The position numbers and the translations under genes were made by a program. Under the pieces are notes generated by a model that worked only from the letters and a program-made list of their open reading frames with translations, did no database searches and was not told the DNA's origin. DNA of 64,000 bases, from positions 1-64,000 of the forward strand of contig JACPDL010000002.1 of the NCBI GenBank assembly GCA_016184005.1, written 5' to 3'. This DNA comes from Candidatus Aenigmatarchaeota archaeon. Lineage in GTDB: Archaea > Aenigmatarchaeota > Aenigmatarchaeia > GW2011-AR5. Of the stretch, positions 15,760 through 24,135 are shown piece by piece. Position 1 is the stretch's first letter, and each line of letters starts with the position of its first letter.

Positions 15760-17653
15760 CTGTTCCTGTTCTGGTAATATTGAGTACAGTAACATTGGCA
15801 CCTTCGCTGGTTGCTGTAATATTCAACTGCAATACGCTAAATCCGCCTGTGTTTATCTCAACGAAATCTGCATTCAATACCTTGCCTGTTAAGGTTACTG
15901 TGCCATAGATTAAGATTCTGTTTGATACAGGTGTTGTCAACGTTTCAGTTACATTATTTGCTGTTGTCTCGGTTATGGTATTTACATCGCTTGTTGTGTT
16001 GACATTAAACCTGAATGTCTTTCCGCCTGTTGCTGCTGCGCTTGAAGTATTAGTAACAACTATCAATGATTTTCTGCTACCCTGTGGGATGTTATACGTC
16101 AGTCCTGCAAATTCATACTGTCCAGCAGATGTTGTGTTAACAGCTGGCCCTATTTGAGTGTCGCCTGCGTTGAATGTACCTGAAAGGTCCGTGTCGTTGA
16201 ATAAGCGGACATTAGAAATATCGTTGTCTGTCGCTGACTCGTTGCGTGTAATTTTTATCACGCTTACGTTCATTCCTTCTCCGCCTGCTGTCAAGTTAAG
16301 CAGCATCACAGAAACGTTTGCAGTATTTATTACCCTTGTTGCAGGAGCAAGGCTGCTGCCTGTAATGCTAAGTGAGACTGTTTCTGCAGTATTCGATCCG
16401 GTACTTGTGAGTGTTATATTAGAAGAACCTGTGAGGTTTTCACCTGTAGTAGTACCAATCAAATTGGCAGCACCTGTGCCATTTAACGCAAGATTGAATG
16501 TGACATCATTTGTATTGTTTGTTGTTACCACTAAGAATAATGATTTACCAGCTACTGGAACATTGAAGCTAAGGCCGCTAAATACATACTGACTTGATGT
16601 TGTTGTGTTCAAGCCTACCGTTCCTAGTGCTCCGTCGCCTGCGTTGAATGTTCCGCTTAGGTCAGTGTCATTGTATAATGAAACATTGAATATATGGCCA
16701 TCTGATGCGTTGCCACCTCTTGTTACGTTGAGGACAGTTATGTTTACACCTTCACCCAAAGGTGTTATGTTGAATCGGATTACAGAAATGCCATCTGCGC
16801 TTATTGAAACAGCTGAATTGATAACATTTGAGCCTGTAAAGGTAACCTTGCCATGAATTGTTGTTGTTACTGATTCTGGTGTTGTAAGCGTAACATTTGC
16901 ATCTGCTGTCAGGTTTCTGCTTGATTCTGCACCTACCAGCTGGATATCTCCTGTTTTATTCAAACTAAGGCTGAATCGGGTGCCACCTGTTCCTGACGCA
17001 CCTGATGTATTCACTACCACAAACAGTGTGTTGATGCCTGATGTTGAAATATTATATTGGAAGTTTGTTATTACAAACTTTGCAGCTGCTGTTGTGGTAT
17101 TGAGAGCAGGACCTATCTGTGTATCGGCCGCCGCATCGAATGCACCATTGCCGTTTGTATCATTGAACAATCTTACATTTGTCAGGTTTGCTTCTGTTGC
17201 TGTTCCGTTTATTGTAACATTAATTAGTGATATATTGAAACCTTCGCCAGTTGCGCTGAAGTTCAGCTGCAGTATTGCTAGGTTAGCAGTATCAACAACA
17301 ATTGTTGCAGGTGAACGCGATGTTCCAGTTACTGTTAGTGTTCCATGTGATGTTGCATTGCCGGACATTGTTGTTGTTAACGTAATATTTGTGCTTGCAG
17401 TCAGATTTAGGCCGGATGCACCAGTTATGGCATTCATATCGCCTATTGCAAGTATGCCTGCGCCAAATGTGCGGCCACCTGTATTATTAACAGTGAGAAC
17501 AACAAACAGGCTCTTGTCACTGCCTGCTGGAATGTTGAGCTGGAAGCCTGTGAAGACATACTGGCCTGAAGGCGATGTTGTGTTAACCCCGACTGTTCCT
17601 AGTGATGTGTCGCCTGAATTGAATGTGCCGCTTAGATCAGTGTCGTTGAATAA
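15737..17653 (-). CDS. Giant repeat surface protein, middle fragment
   Basis: The frame is open from about 17653, although the track begins at the first internal Met (17437), down to a stop at 15737. It contains about four repeats of roughly 135-140 residues, each with a hydrophobic strand region, TGEGxNxS, NDTDxSGTFNAGDT and a NISTxxxxLFVVVNTS segment. The stop lies just inside copy A of the 141-bp repeat: the frame ends in NITRTGTDYSTTLI where the repeats would predict NITRTGT...VRLFNDTD. About 7-8 residues of the expected unit are missing. Confidence 0.75.
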   Translation of the reverse strand, partial: LFNDTDLSGTFNSGDTSLGTVGVNTTSPSGQYVFTGFQLNIPAGSDKSLFVVLTVNNTGGRTFGAGILAIGDMNAITGASGLNLTASTNITLTTTMSGNATSHGTLTVTGTSRSPATIVVDTANLAILQLNFSATGEGFNISLINVTINGTATEANLTNVRLFNDTNGNGAFDAAADTQIGPALNTTTAAAKFVITNFQYNISTSGINTLFVVVNTSGASGTGGTRFSLSLNKTGDIQLVGAESSRNLTADANVTLTTPESVTTTIHGKVTFTGSNVINSAVSISADGISVIRFNITPLGEGVNITVLNVTRGGNASDGHIFNVSLYNDTDLSGTFNAGDGALGTVGLNTTTSSQYVFSGLSFNVPVAGKSLFLVVTTNNTNDVTFNLALNGTGAANLIGTTTGENLTGSSNITLTSTGSNTAETVSLSITGSSLAPATRVINTANVSVMLLNLTAGGEGMNVSVIKITRNESATDNDISNVRLFNDTDLSGTFNAGDTQIGPAVNTTSAGQYEFAGLTYNIPQGSRKSLIVVTNTSSAAATGGKTFRFNVNTTSDVNTITETTANNVTETLTTPVSNRILIYGTVTLTGKVLNADFVEINTGGFSVLQLNITATSEGANVTVLNITRTGTDYSTTLI

Positions 17654-17654
17654 T
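17514..17654. repeat. Perfect 141-bp repeat within giant gene (copy B)
   Basis: Identical to 15619-15759. The N-terminal fragment of the giant gene reads into this copy in the wrong frame and stops at 17637. Neighbouring repeats of the same protein are far more diverged at DNA level, which makes a perfect 141-bp match conspicuous. Confidence 0.9.
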
Positions 17655-20600
17655 AACTGCTTCGCCTGTTGCTGAAATATTGAGCCTGATTACACTTAAT
17701 CCGGCCTGATTAATTGCGACAGTTGATGGATTGAGAGACGTGCCTCTTACTATCATGCTGCCATGTATTTTTGTTTCGACAGACGAGGTTGTAGTTGTAA
17801 GGGTGATATTCGTTGAGCTTGTGAGGTTTTCTCCTGTTGTTGCACCTATAACGCTATAATCGCCTCTGTTGGCAAGACTGAAATTGAAGGTCTTATTACC
17901 TGCTGTTGATGAGTCATTTATTGTAATGACAACAAAGAGTGTTTTTCCTCCTGCTGTGAAATCGAAGCCCAGTCCTGCAAATACATACTTTCCTGATGCT
18001 GATGTATTTAACGGGTTTCCAATTCTTGTGTCGCCTGAGTTGAATGTGCCGCTTAGATCAGTGTCATTGAACAATGATACATTGTACACTTCTCCGTCAG
18101 CAACTGATCCAGTTCTTGTGAGATTCAACACACTAAGGTTCATGCCTTCTCCTGTTGATGTAAAGTTAAGCTGCAACACAGTCAATCCAGATGTATTGAC
18201 AACCTTGTTTGCAGGTGCTGTTGTCCTTCCTGTAACAGTTGTTACCCCATGTATTGTTGCCGTGTTTGATGTAGCAGTTGTCAGTGTTTCTGTAATATTT
18301 GCACCGGATGTTGTTCCTACTGCATTTATGTCAGAAGCAGACGCTAAGCTCAGGTTGAATGTGTTGCCTGCGGTTGAGTTTGTCGATACCACAACAAGCA
18401 AGGTGTAGTTTGCAACTGATGTGGTTGATATGTTGTAATTTATTCCAAGAAATTCATACTTGCTGCTTGCTGTAGTGTTCTGCGTTGTTCCTATTCTAAG
18501 ATCGCCTGCGTTGAACGTGCCTGAGAGGTCTGTATCGTTGAACAAGGTAACGTTGAATATATTTCCTTCAGCGGCTGTTCCGCCGCGTGTCAGCTTTATC
18601 ACAGAGATATTCATTCCTTCATTTGTTGATGTGAAATTTAATTGCAGAACAGAAATACCTGCCACATTAACCGCTCTTGTTGTCTGCAACAGGTTTGTGC
18701 CTGTTACTGACAGTGTTCCGCCTATTGTTGCTTGGCTTGAAGTGGTTGTTGTAAGAACTTCTGTCACGTTTGTTGCTGTAACAGCGCCAACAGCTTCTAT
18801 GTCGCCTGTGCCATTGATGCTCAGGTTGAATGTCTTTCCAGCAGCTCCTGCCGCTGTTGATGTATTAACAACTATAAAGACGCTGTTAACGCCGCTTGTT
18901 GTAATATTAAACTGGAAAGTTGTCGTAAATTTGAATGTACTCGCTGTTGTTGTATTAAGTTGTGGGCCTATTGTTGTATCGCTTGCTGAATCAAAAACGC
19001 CATTTCCGTTTGTGTCGTTGACAAGCCTTACATTCGTCAGGTTCGCCTCTGTGGCGCTTCCTATCACCGATATGTTGAATGTCGCTATGTTAAATCCTTC
19101 GCCAACTGAAGTAAAGTTCAACAGCATAACAGATGTCTCTGTTCCTATAGGCACTGTAGAGTTGACAAGGTTCGTGCCTGTTACAGTCAAGTTGCCGAAT
19201 ACTGTTGATGACGTTGAAGTAGTGCTTGTCAGATTTTCTGTAATATTTACTGCTGTTGTTGCACCGATTGCGTCAACATCTGTTGTTGTATTTATAGAGA
19301 AGTTAATTTGCCTGAGCACAGACGTTGCTGTAGTGCCAACTTGAATAACAGCAAACAAGCTTTGGTTTGCGCTTGTTGTTACATTGAACTGGAAACCTGT
19401 AAAAGTATATTGGCCACCTGTATTGTTTGCTGTTTGTGTTGAACCTATTTGTGTCGTGTCTGTTGTAGCTGAATATGTTCCACTAAGATCGGTATCGCTG
19501 AATAATTTAATATTTACTATTTCTGCTTCTCGTGCATTTACTCCTGCGCGTGTTAATTTTATAACTGATATGTTCATCTGCTCGCCGGATGCGGTGAAGT
19601 TATAACGGATTACAGAGACATTAACAGAATTGACAACAACTGTTGTTGCTATCTGGTTTGCTCCGCTTATGTTCAATAGTCCTGAAACTGTGACATTAGT
19701 GGTTGATGCGTTGAAGAATCCGTTTGAAGTTCCACGCACCTGCACAACGAATGTCTTGCTGCCGGTTGTTGTTGGCGCCTGGAAGTTTTTTACTGTTATA
19801 TTAAACTTTCCACCGACACCAAGATTACCTCCTGATCCAGGACCTGTACAGTTTATTGCATTTAACGCTGCTGTTACAGTCTTTGTCCAGCCACGATCAC
19901 ACGTCACATCACCGGCAGCAGGATCCGTATATGCGGAAGCCGTGTAATCTATCATGATGCTGTTTATAGTCTCGCCGCCTGTGTTCTCAACAGTGAAATT
20001 GTAATTATCAGAAGCTGTTATTTTCGTTGATGTGAAATCGAGTACAGCTGTGGCAGTTAAATCTGTGATCTGCGTTTCACCAACTGGATTAAGAGGCAAT
20101 CCGGTTGCTGTTACAGATATAGCTGATGAGCTTCCTGTAACAGGCACGTTTGCTGCTATGCTAATGTTTGCATCCAATAGATTGCCACCAGTTGCTGTTG
20201 AATTTATATCGTAAGCAAGTATCAATCTTGTGTCTGCAGTTGCAGTCACATTAAGCAATTGTGAAGTCCCACTACCAAAAATCAGAAGGCTGCTTGTCTT
20301 GGTTGCTGTGGCGATAAGGAAGTCGCCGGCGTTAATGCCTCCGCTCCTGTCTGTGTCATTGTACAATTTAGCAGCCGAAACATCGTCGTTATTGGTGTTG
20401 TTCATTGATACATTAATCTGTGTAATATTCATCTGCTCGCCAGCTGCCGTTAATGTGATGTTCAATATTGGGACATCAAGCTGGCCGTCGTTTGCTGTTG
20501 CAGGTGTGAGATCAGAGCCTGCAATGGTCAAAGTACCAAATATCATTGTCACGTTGCCGTTTGTAGTAGTCAGTGTGATGTTCGACGAGCCTGTTATGTT

Positions 20601-22997
20601 CACATTAGATGTAGCGCTGAACGCATTCAAGCTGCCTGTAGAATTCAAGCTCAGGTTGAAAGTAGCGCCGCCGGTGCTTGCTGAACCGTTTGTTGTAACA
20701 ACTACAAGCAATGACGAGCCTGCTGTTGTTACACTGTAGTTTATTCTCCTGAACAGATACGCACTTGCAGTTGTAGTATTAACTCCTACAGTCGCGCTTG
20801 TTTCTGTTCCGTTCAATATTGCTAAGTCGCCTGCGTTGAATGTTCCGCTTCTGTCTGTGTCGTTGTACAACGTTACATTAAATATGCCATCGTTATCCGT
20901 AGCTGTTCCTGTTCTTGTAATGTTAATCTGTGTGATGTTCATCTGCTCGCCTGTTGCTGTGAAGTTCAGCAGCAGCACTGCTACTCCAGCCGTGTTTATT
21001 GCTGTGGTATTGGAATTCAGGGCTTTGCCTACAATTGAAAGCGCACCGTGTATTGTTGTTGTTCCTGATTGTGCACTAGCGAACGACATATTTGCAGTAC
21101 CAGTGCTTGTAAGATTTTGTGCTGTTGTAGCACCGATAACATTTATGTCTCCTGAGTTATTCAAACCAAAGGAGACTGTTCTGCCTCCTATTGCTGCTGA
21201 TATGTTTGTTACAAGTATAAGCCTGTGTGGTATCGATCCGGTAGAAATATTGAACTGGAATCCTGTGAACGTGTATTGACCAGAAGATGAAGTGTTTAAT
21301 GCCGCACCAAGCTGTGTATCTGTGCCTGAATCAAAGGCAGCGTTGTTATTCGTGTCGTTGAACAACCGCACCAAAAGAACATCGGTGTCTGCGGCACTTC
21401 CTGATCTTGTAACATTGAAAACAGTTATGTTCATGCCTTCTCCTGTTGCGTTCAGTTCAAAGTAAGCCATGACAAGATTAGCTGTATTCACTGCTTTTGA
21501 TGTAGGAGCAAGATTATAGCCAGTTACTTGGAGGCTGCCGTGAATTGTCGCCTGTGCAGACTGAAGGGTTGAGACATTCACTTCAGTCACATTTGCGCCA
21601 GAAGATGTACCGATTGAATTGACATCAGAAGTTGCATTTATGTTGAAATTGAATGTTCTGCCTGCTGTTGCAGATGTATTTAAGTCAACAACAAGGAACA
21701 GCGTGTCATTATTCGTCACGCGATAATCAATACCCGCAAAGAGATATTGTCCGTTTGTAGTTGTTGTAGAGGCATTGAAAACAGGTGTATCCGTAGAATC
21801 CAGCACATTATTCTTGTCCGTGTCATTTACAAGCCTTACTGTCTTGAAATCAACATCAGTTGCGGTCCCTGCACGTGTGACTTTTATTACGCTTACATTG
21901 AATGCCTCCCCAACCGTAGTGAAAGCGTATCTGATCACTGTTATGTTCGTGCGGTTAACCACCACGTTTACAGGCGTCATTGAGGTTGCTGTTATATTTA
22001 TCGTTCCACTTACAACAACATTGGGGCTGCTTTCATTTGCAATCGTGTACGTGCCGTTTGCGAGAGAACCATTTACAATTATAGTGAACCTTCTTGTTTG
22101 AGCTATCGCCGATGCGCCCCAGTTATTTATGACTATGTTTGTAGACTGACCCTTTTCAAGCTCGCTTCCAGTCCCAGCAGGCTTTAAACATCTAATAATA
22201 TTATTTGCCGAGTCATTTGCCAAATTCCAAGCAACTCCTGTTGTTGCCGGAATTTTCGGACATGTGACATTTGCTTCGCCTGTATCTGTGAATCCTGAAC
22301 CCGTATAACCTATCCTAATTTCATCTATGCTATCGAAATTGACTCCATCGGTTGCGTTGTTTGTTATAGTGAAGTTGTAGCTTCTCTGCTCATCTATACG
22401 CGATGTCGTGTCGTTCACGCTTGCTGATGCCTGAAGCTCGAGAAGTGTAATTTGCAAAAGGGAGCTGTTTGAAATGAAACTTGTAGTGGCTGTAGTATTG
22501 TATTGAATTGATACATTGAATGTTGGCGTTCCAGGGCTGTTTCTTGCAGTCAGGCCGAGGACGCGCAGTTGAACAACACCTGTCAGTGTTGCGTTCGCTT
22601 GCGTGGTGTTGCCCGTGGCGTTACAGGCAAGAAGCCCGCTCAGAGGCGAGATATTAATCCATGTATCAGTGCCGCTGTTAGGACACCTCAGGTTTTGTGC
22701 TGTTATGTTCACAAAACCGGCTTCAGAGATGTTGACGTATATTGTCCTAATATCCGTGTTCTGCCCACCGCCGACGCTCGTCAGGTTTATCGTCAGGTTC
22801 AGGTCAATGCCTGTCTGGTTTGTATCAAAGGTGGCGTTGCCAAATACTACGTTGTTCGAGCTTAAGGAAACGGTGGCGAAGCCTAGAACATAGTAAGCCG
22901 TGAATACGAGCGCAAAGACTGCTGCGAATATCAAGCCTGCCTGTATGAGACCTTTCAGTCCTTTCATTCCTTTGAGACCTTTCTGGCTTTTGTCCAT
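17637..22997 (-). CDS. Giant repeat surface protein, N-terminal fragment (1786 aa)
   Basis: The N-terminus has a basic region and one membrane helix (about residues 17-40). Two related Ig-like regions (SYNFTITNNATDGVNFDSI and NYNFTVENTGGETINSIMI types) with unpaired-looking Cys residues precede or interrupt about nine repeats of 135-140 residues. Each repeat has TGxxL, TGEGMNISVIKITR, NDTDxSGTFNAGDT and LFVVVNTS-like segments and many Asn-glycosylation sequons. The protein is probably a glycosylated cell-surface or adhesion protein. The frame ends abruptly in TGEAVIIQRH inside the 141-bp repeat. Joined with the two downstream fragments it would be about 2950 residues. A small HTH gene lies 18 bp upstream. 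Confidence 0.8.
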   Translation of the reverse strand: MDKSQKGLKGMKGLKGLIQAGLIFAAVFALVFTAYYVLGFATVSLSSNNVVFGNATFDTNQTGIDLNLTINLTSVGGGQNTDIRTIYVNISEAGFVNITAQNLRCPNSGTDTWINISPLSGLLACNATGNTTQANATLTGVVQLRVLGLTARNSPGTPTFNVSIQYNTTATTSFISNSSLLQITLLELQASASVNDTTSRIDEQRSYNFTITNNATDGVNFDSIDEIRIGYTGSGFTDTGEANVTCPKIPATTGVAWNLANDSANNIIRCLKPAGTGSELEKGQSTNIVINNWGASAIAQTRRFTIIVNGSLANGTYTIANESSPNVVVSGTINITATSMTPVNVVVNRTNITVIRYAFTTVGEAFNVSVIKVTRAGTATDVDFKTVRLVNDTDKNNVLDSTDTPVFNASTTTTNGQYLFAGIDYRVTNNDTLFLVVDLNTSATAGRTFNFNINATSDVNSIGTSSGANVTEVNVSTLQSAQATIHGSLQVTGYNLAPTSKAVNTANLVMAYFELNATGEGMNITVFNVTRSGSAADTDVLLVRLFNDTNNNAAFDSGTDTQLGAALNTSSSGQYTFTGFQFNISTGSIPHRLILVTNISAAIGGRTVSFGLNNSGDINVIGATTAQNLTSTGTANMSFASAQSGTTTIHGALSIVGKALNSNTTAINTAGVAVLLLNFTATGEQMNITQINITRTGTATDNDGIFNVTLYNDTDRSGTFNAGDLAILNGTETSATVGVNTTTASAYLFRRINYSVTTAGSSLLVVVTTNGSASTGGATFNLSLNSTGSLNAFSATSNVNITGSSNITLTTTNGNVTMIFGTLTIAGSDLTPATANDGQLDVPILNITLTAAGEQMNITQINVSMNNTNNDDVSAAKLYNDTDRSGGINAGDFLIATATKTSSLLIFGSGTSQLLNVTATADTRLILAYDINSTATGGNLLDANISIAANVPVTGSSSAISVTATGLPLNPVGETQITDLTATAVLDFTSTKITASDNYNFTVENTGGETINSIMIDYTASAYTDPAAGDVTCDRGWTKTVTAALNAINCTGPGSGGNLGVGGKFNITVKNFQAPTTTGSKTFVVQVRGTSNGFFNASTTNVTVSGLLNISGANQIATTVVVNSVNVSVIRYNFTASGEQMNISVIKLTRAGVNAREAEIVNIKLFSDTDLSGTYSATTDTTQIGSTQTANNTGGQYTFTGFQFNVTTSANQSLFAVIQVGTTATSVLRQINFSINTTTDVDAIGATTAVNITENLTSTTSTSSTVFGNLTVTGTNLVNSTVPIGTETSVMLLNFTSVGEGFNIATFNISVIGSATEANLTNVRLVNDTNGNGVFDSASDTTIGPQLNTTTASTFKFTTTFQFNITTSGVNSVFIVVNTSTAAGAAGKTFNLSINGTGDIEAVGAVTATNVTEVLTTTTSSQATIGGTLSVTGTNLLQTTRAVNVAGISVLQLNFTSTNEGMNISVIKLTRGGTAAEGNIFNVTLFNDTDLSGTFNAGDLRIGTTQNTTASSKYEFLGINYNISTTSVANYTLLVVVSTNSTAGNTFNLSLASASDINAVGTTSGANITETLTTATSNTATIHGVTTVTGRTTAPANKVVNTSGLTVLQLNFTSTGEGMNLSVLNLTRTGSVADGEVYNVSLFNDTDLSGTFNSGDTRIGNPLNTSASGKYVFAGLGFDFTAGGKTLFVVITINDSSTAGNKTFNFSLANRGDYSVIGATTGENLTSSTNITLTTTTSSVETKIHGSMIVRGTSLNPSTVAINQAGLSVIRLNISATGEAVIIQRH

Positions 22998-23015
22998 TCT
23001 TTATCCTTCCGGATT

Positions 23016-23225
23016 CTAGTCGTTTGTCTGCTTGATTGTTCTGTAGATGATGGAGCGCCCCACGCGGGTTTTCTCGAGCTTTCCCTGGTTCATGAGCGCT
23101 TCCAGATAGCCGATAGCTACCTCCCTGCGCATGTTGAGCTTTTTTGCAACCTGAGAAGTAGACATCAGATCCTTGCTGAGAATGTCAATGATCTTTTCCT
23201 CAACCACATTCTTTCCCCTTATCAT
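23016..23225 (-). CDS. Small winged-helix DNA-binding protein
   Basis: A 69-residue protein with MSTSQVAKKLNMRREVAIGY followed by LEALMNQGKLEKTRVGRSIIYRT, the helix-turn-helix and wing of an ArsR/MarR-like winged helix. It lies 18 bp upstream of the giant surface-protein gene on the same strand, so it is probably its regulator or a general factor in the same transcript. Confidence 0.75.
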   Translation of the reverse strand: MIRGKNVVEEKIIDILSKDLMSTSQVAKKLNMRREVAIGYLEALMNQGKLEKTRVGRSIIYRTIKQTND

Positions 23226-23413
23226 TGCAAATACTTTTGTTCTGCGTGATATTTAAGCGTAATGTGCATGTAATTTTGCAACCTTATGGTGAAGAAAGTG
23301 ACCGCACCATGACCGCATAATGGCGGCAATTTCATAAAAGTTCATATATTTCGCTGGATGCGCTCCCAACAACCAACAAAATGTTCAAACGGCAGCGAAG
23401 ATTGGGTGTTGCG

Positions 23414-23896
23414 CTACTTTATAGGCTCGAGCTCTGCTTCTATAAAATCAGGACTAAACAGCCAGAAAAGCCTCTCAATCTTGAGCGGGAACCTGTCAGC
23501 AAGCGGCTGGAAAAGTTTGTTTGCTAAAATAAGCCTCCGCTTGGTACAGTTGAATTTTGGATAGCCTATGTGCTGCGGCTGCCAGAACTGGTTAAAGGTG
23601 GTGTAAGTGAAGCCCTTCATGTGGTCGGGGGTGGAATAAAGGTTTGGATTCAAAGCGTGGGGGACAACTATCTTTAGTCTTCCTTTCTTTCTCAGAACGC
23701 TGTGGAATTCCTTCATGGCCTGCAGTGTATCTGCTATATGCTCCAAAACATTTTCTGTCAATATCTCGTCAAATGAATTTTCTTTAAAGGGTAGCGCCTT
23801 TGCATCTCCGACTACATCAGGCTTGGCGTCTTTTTCTATGTCCAAGTGGATGTAGCCCTCTCTTCTGCTGTCAAAGCAACCGATTTTCAGCTTCAT
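23414..23896 (-). CDS. SAM-dependent methyltransferase (class I)
   Basis: The 160-residue protein begins KLKIGCFDSRREGYIHLDIE, has DVVGDAKALPFKENSFDEI and ENVLEHIADTLQAMKEFHSVLRKKGRLKIVVPH, and is therefore a short type-11 class I methyltransferase. Motif I is shortened (KIGCF in place of the usual GCG). A paralogue-like protein is encoded at 30309-30857. The substrate is unknown. Confidence 0.75.
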   Translation of the reverse strand: MKLKIGCFDSRREGYIHLDIEKDAKPDVVGDAKALPFKENSFDEILTENVLEHIADTLQAMKEFHSVLRKKGRLKIVVPHALNPNLYSTPDHMKGFTYTTFNQFWQPQHIGYPKFNCTKRRLILANKLFQPLADRFPLKIERLFWLFSPDFIEAELEPIK

Positions 23897-24088
23897 ACAA
23901 CCATCTCAACGCCTATTGATCCGCCGTATATTTTGTTATTGCCGCAGCCTATTTCGAGAATCATAAACACGCCTCATTTGCAGCACAAGGGCTTATCAGA
24001 ATTTATGCAGAATCCTTTAATACCCTAATTGCGCGAAAAATTTGATTTAGAAAGTGGTTCACTTGATGGTTTCACGCAGATTGTGAAA

Positions 24089-24135
24089 GGGAAAAAAATA
24101 AGAGAAAAAGAAAAAAAAGAAAAAATTGTTTTCTT
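24089..24135 (-). terminator. T-rich terminator after the S-layer gene
   Basis: On the minus strand, directly after the S-layer stop codon, the sequence is almost pure T with C (plus strand AAAAAAGAAAAAATTG and AAAAAAATAAGAGAAAAAG). Archaeal RNA polymerase terminates on such T tracts. No hairpin is needed or seen. Confidence 0.6.

Noticed and set aside
15619-17654. Programmed frameshifting in the giant gene
   Set aside because: No slippery sequence or simple +1/-1 shift restores the repeat, because residues of the repeat are missing at both breaks.
18460-19344. Long plus-strand ORFs across 14.2-22.9 kb
   Set aside because: They are antisense shadows of the repeat protein; their repeating pattern mirrors the minus-strand repeats and they lack domains or signals.
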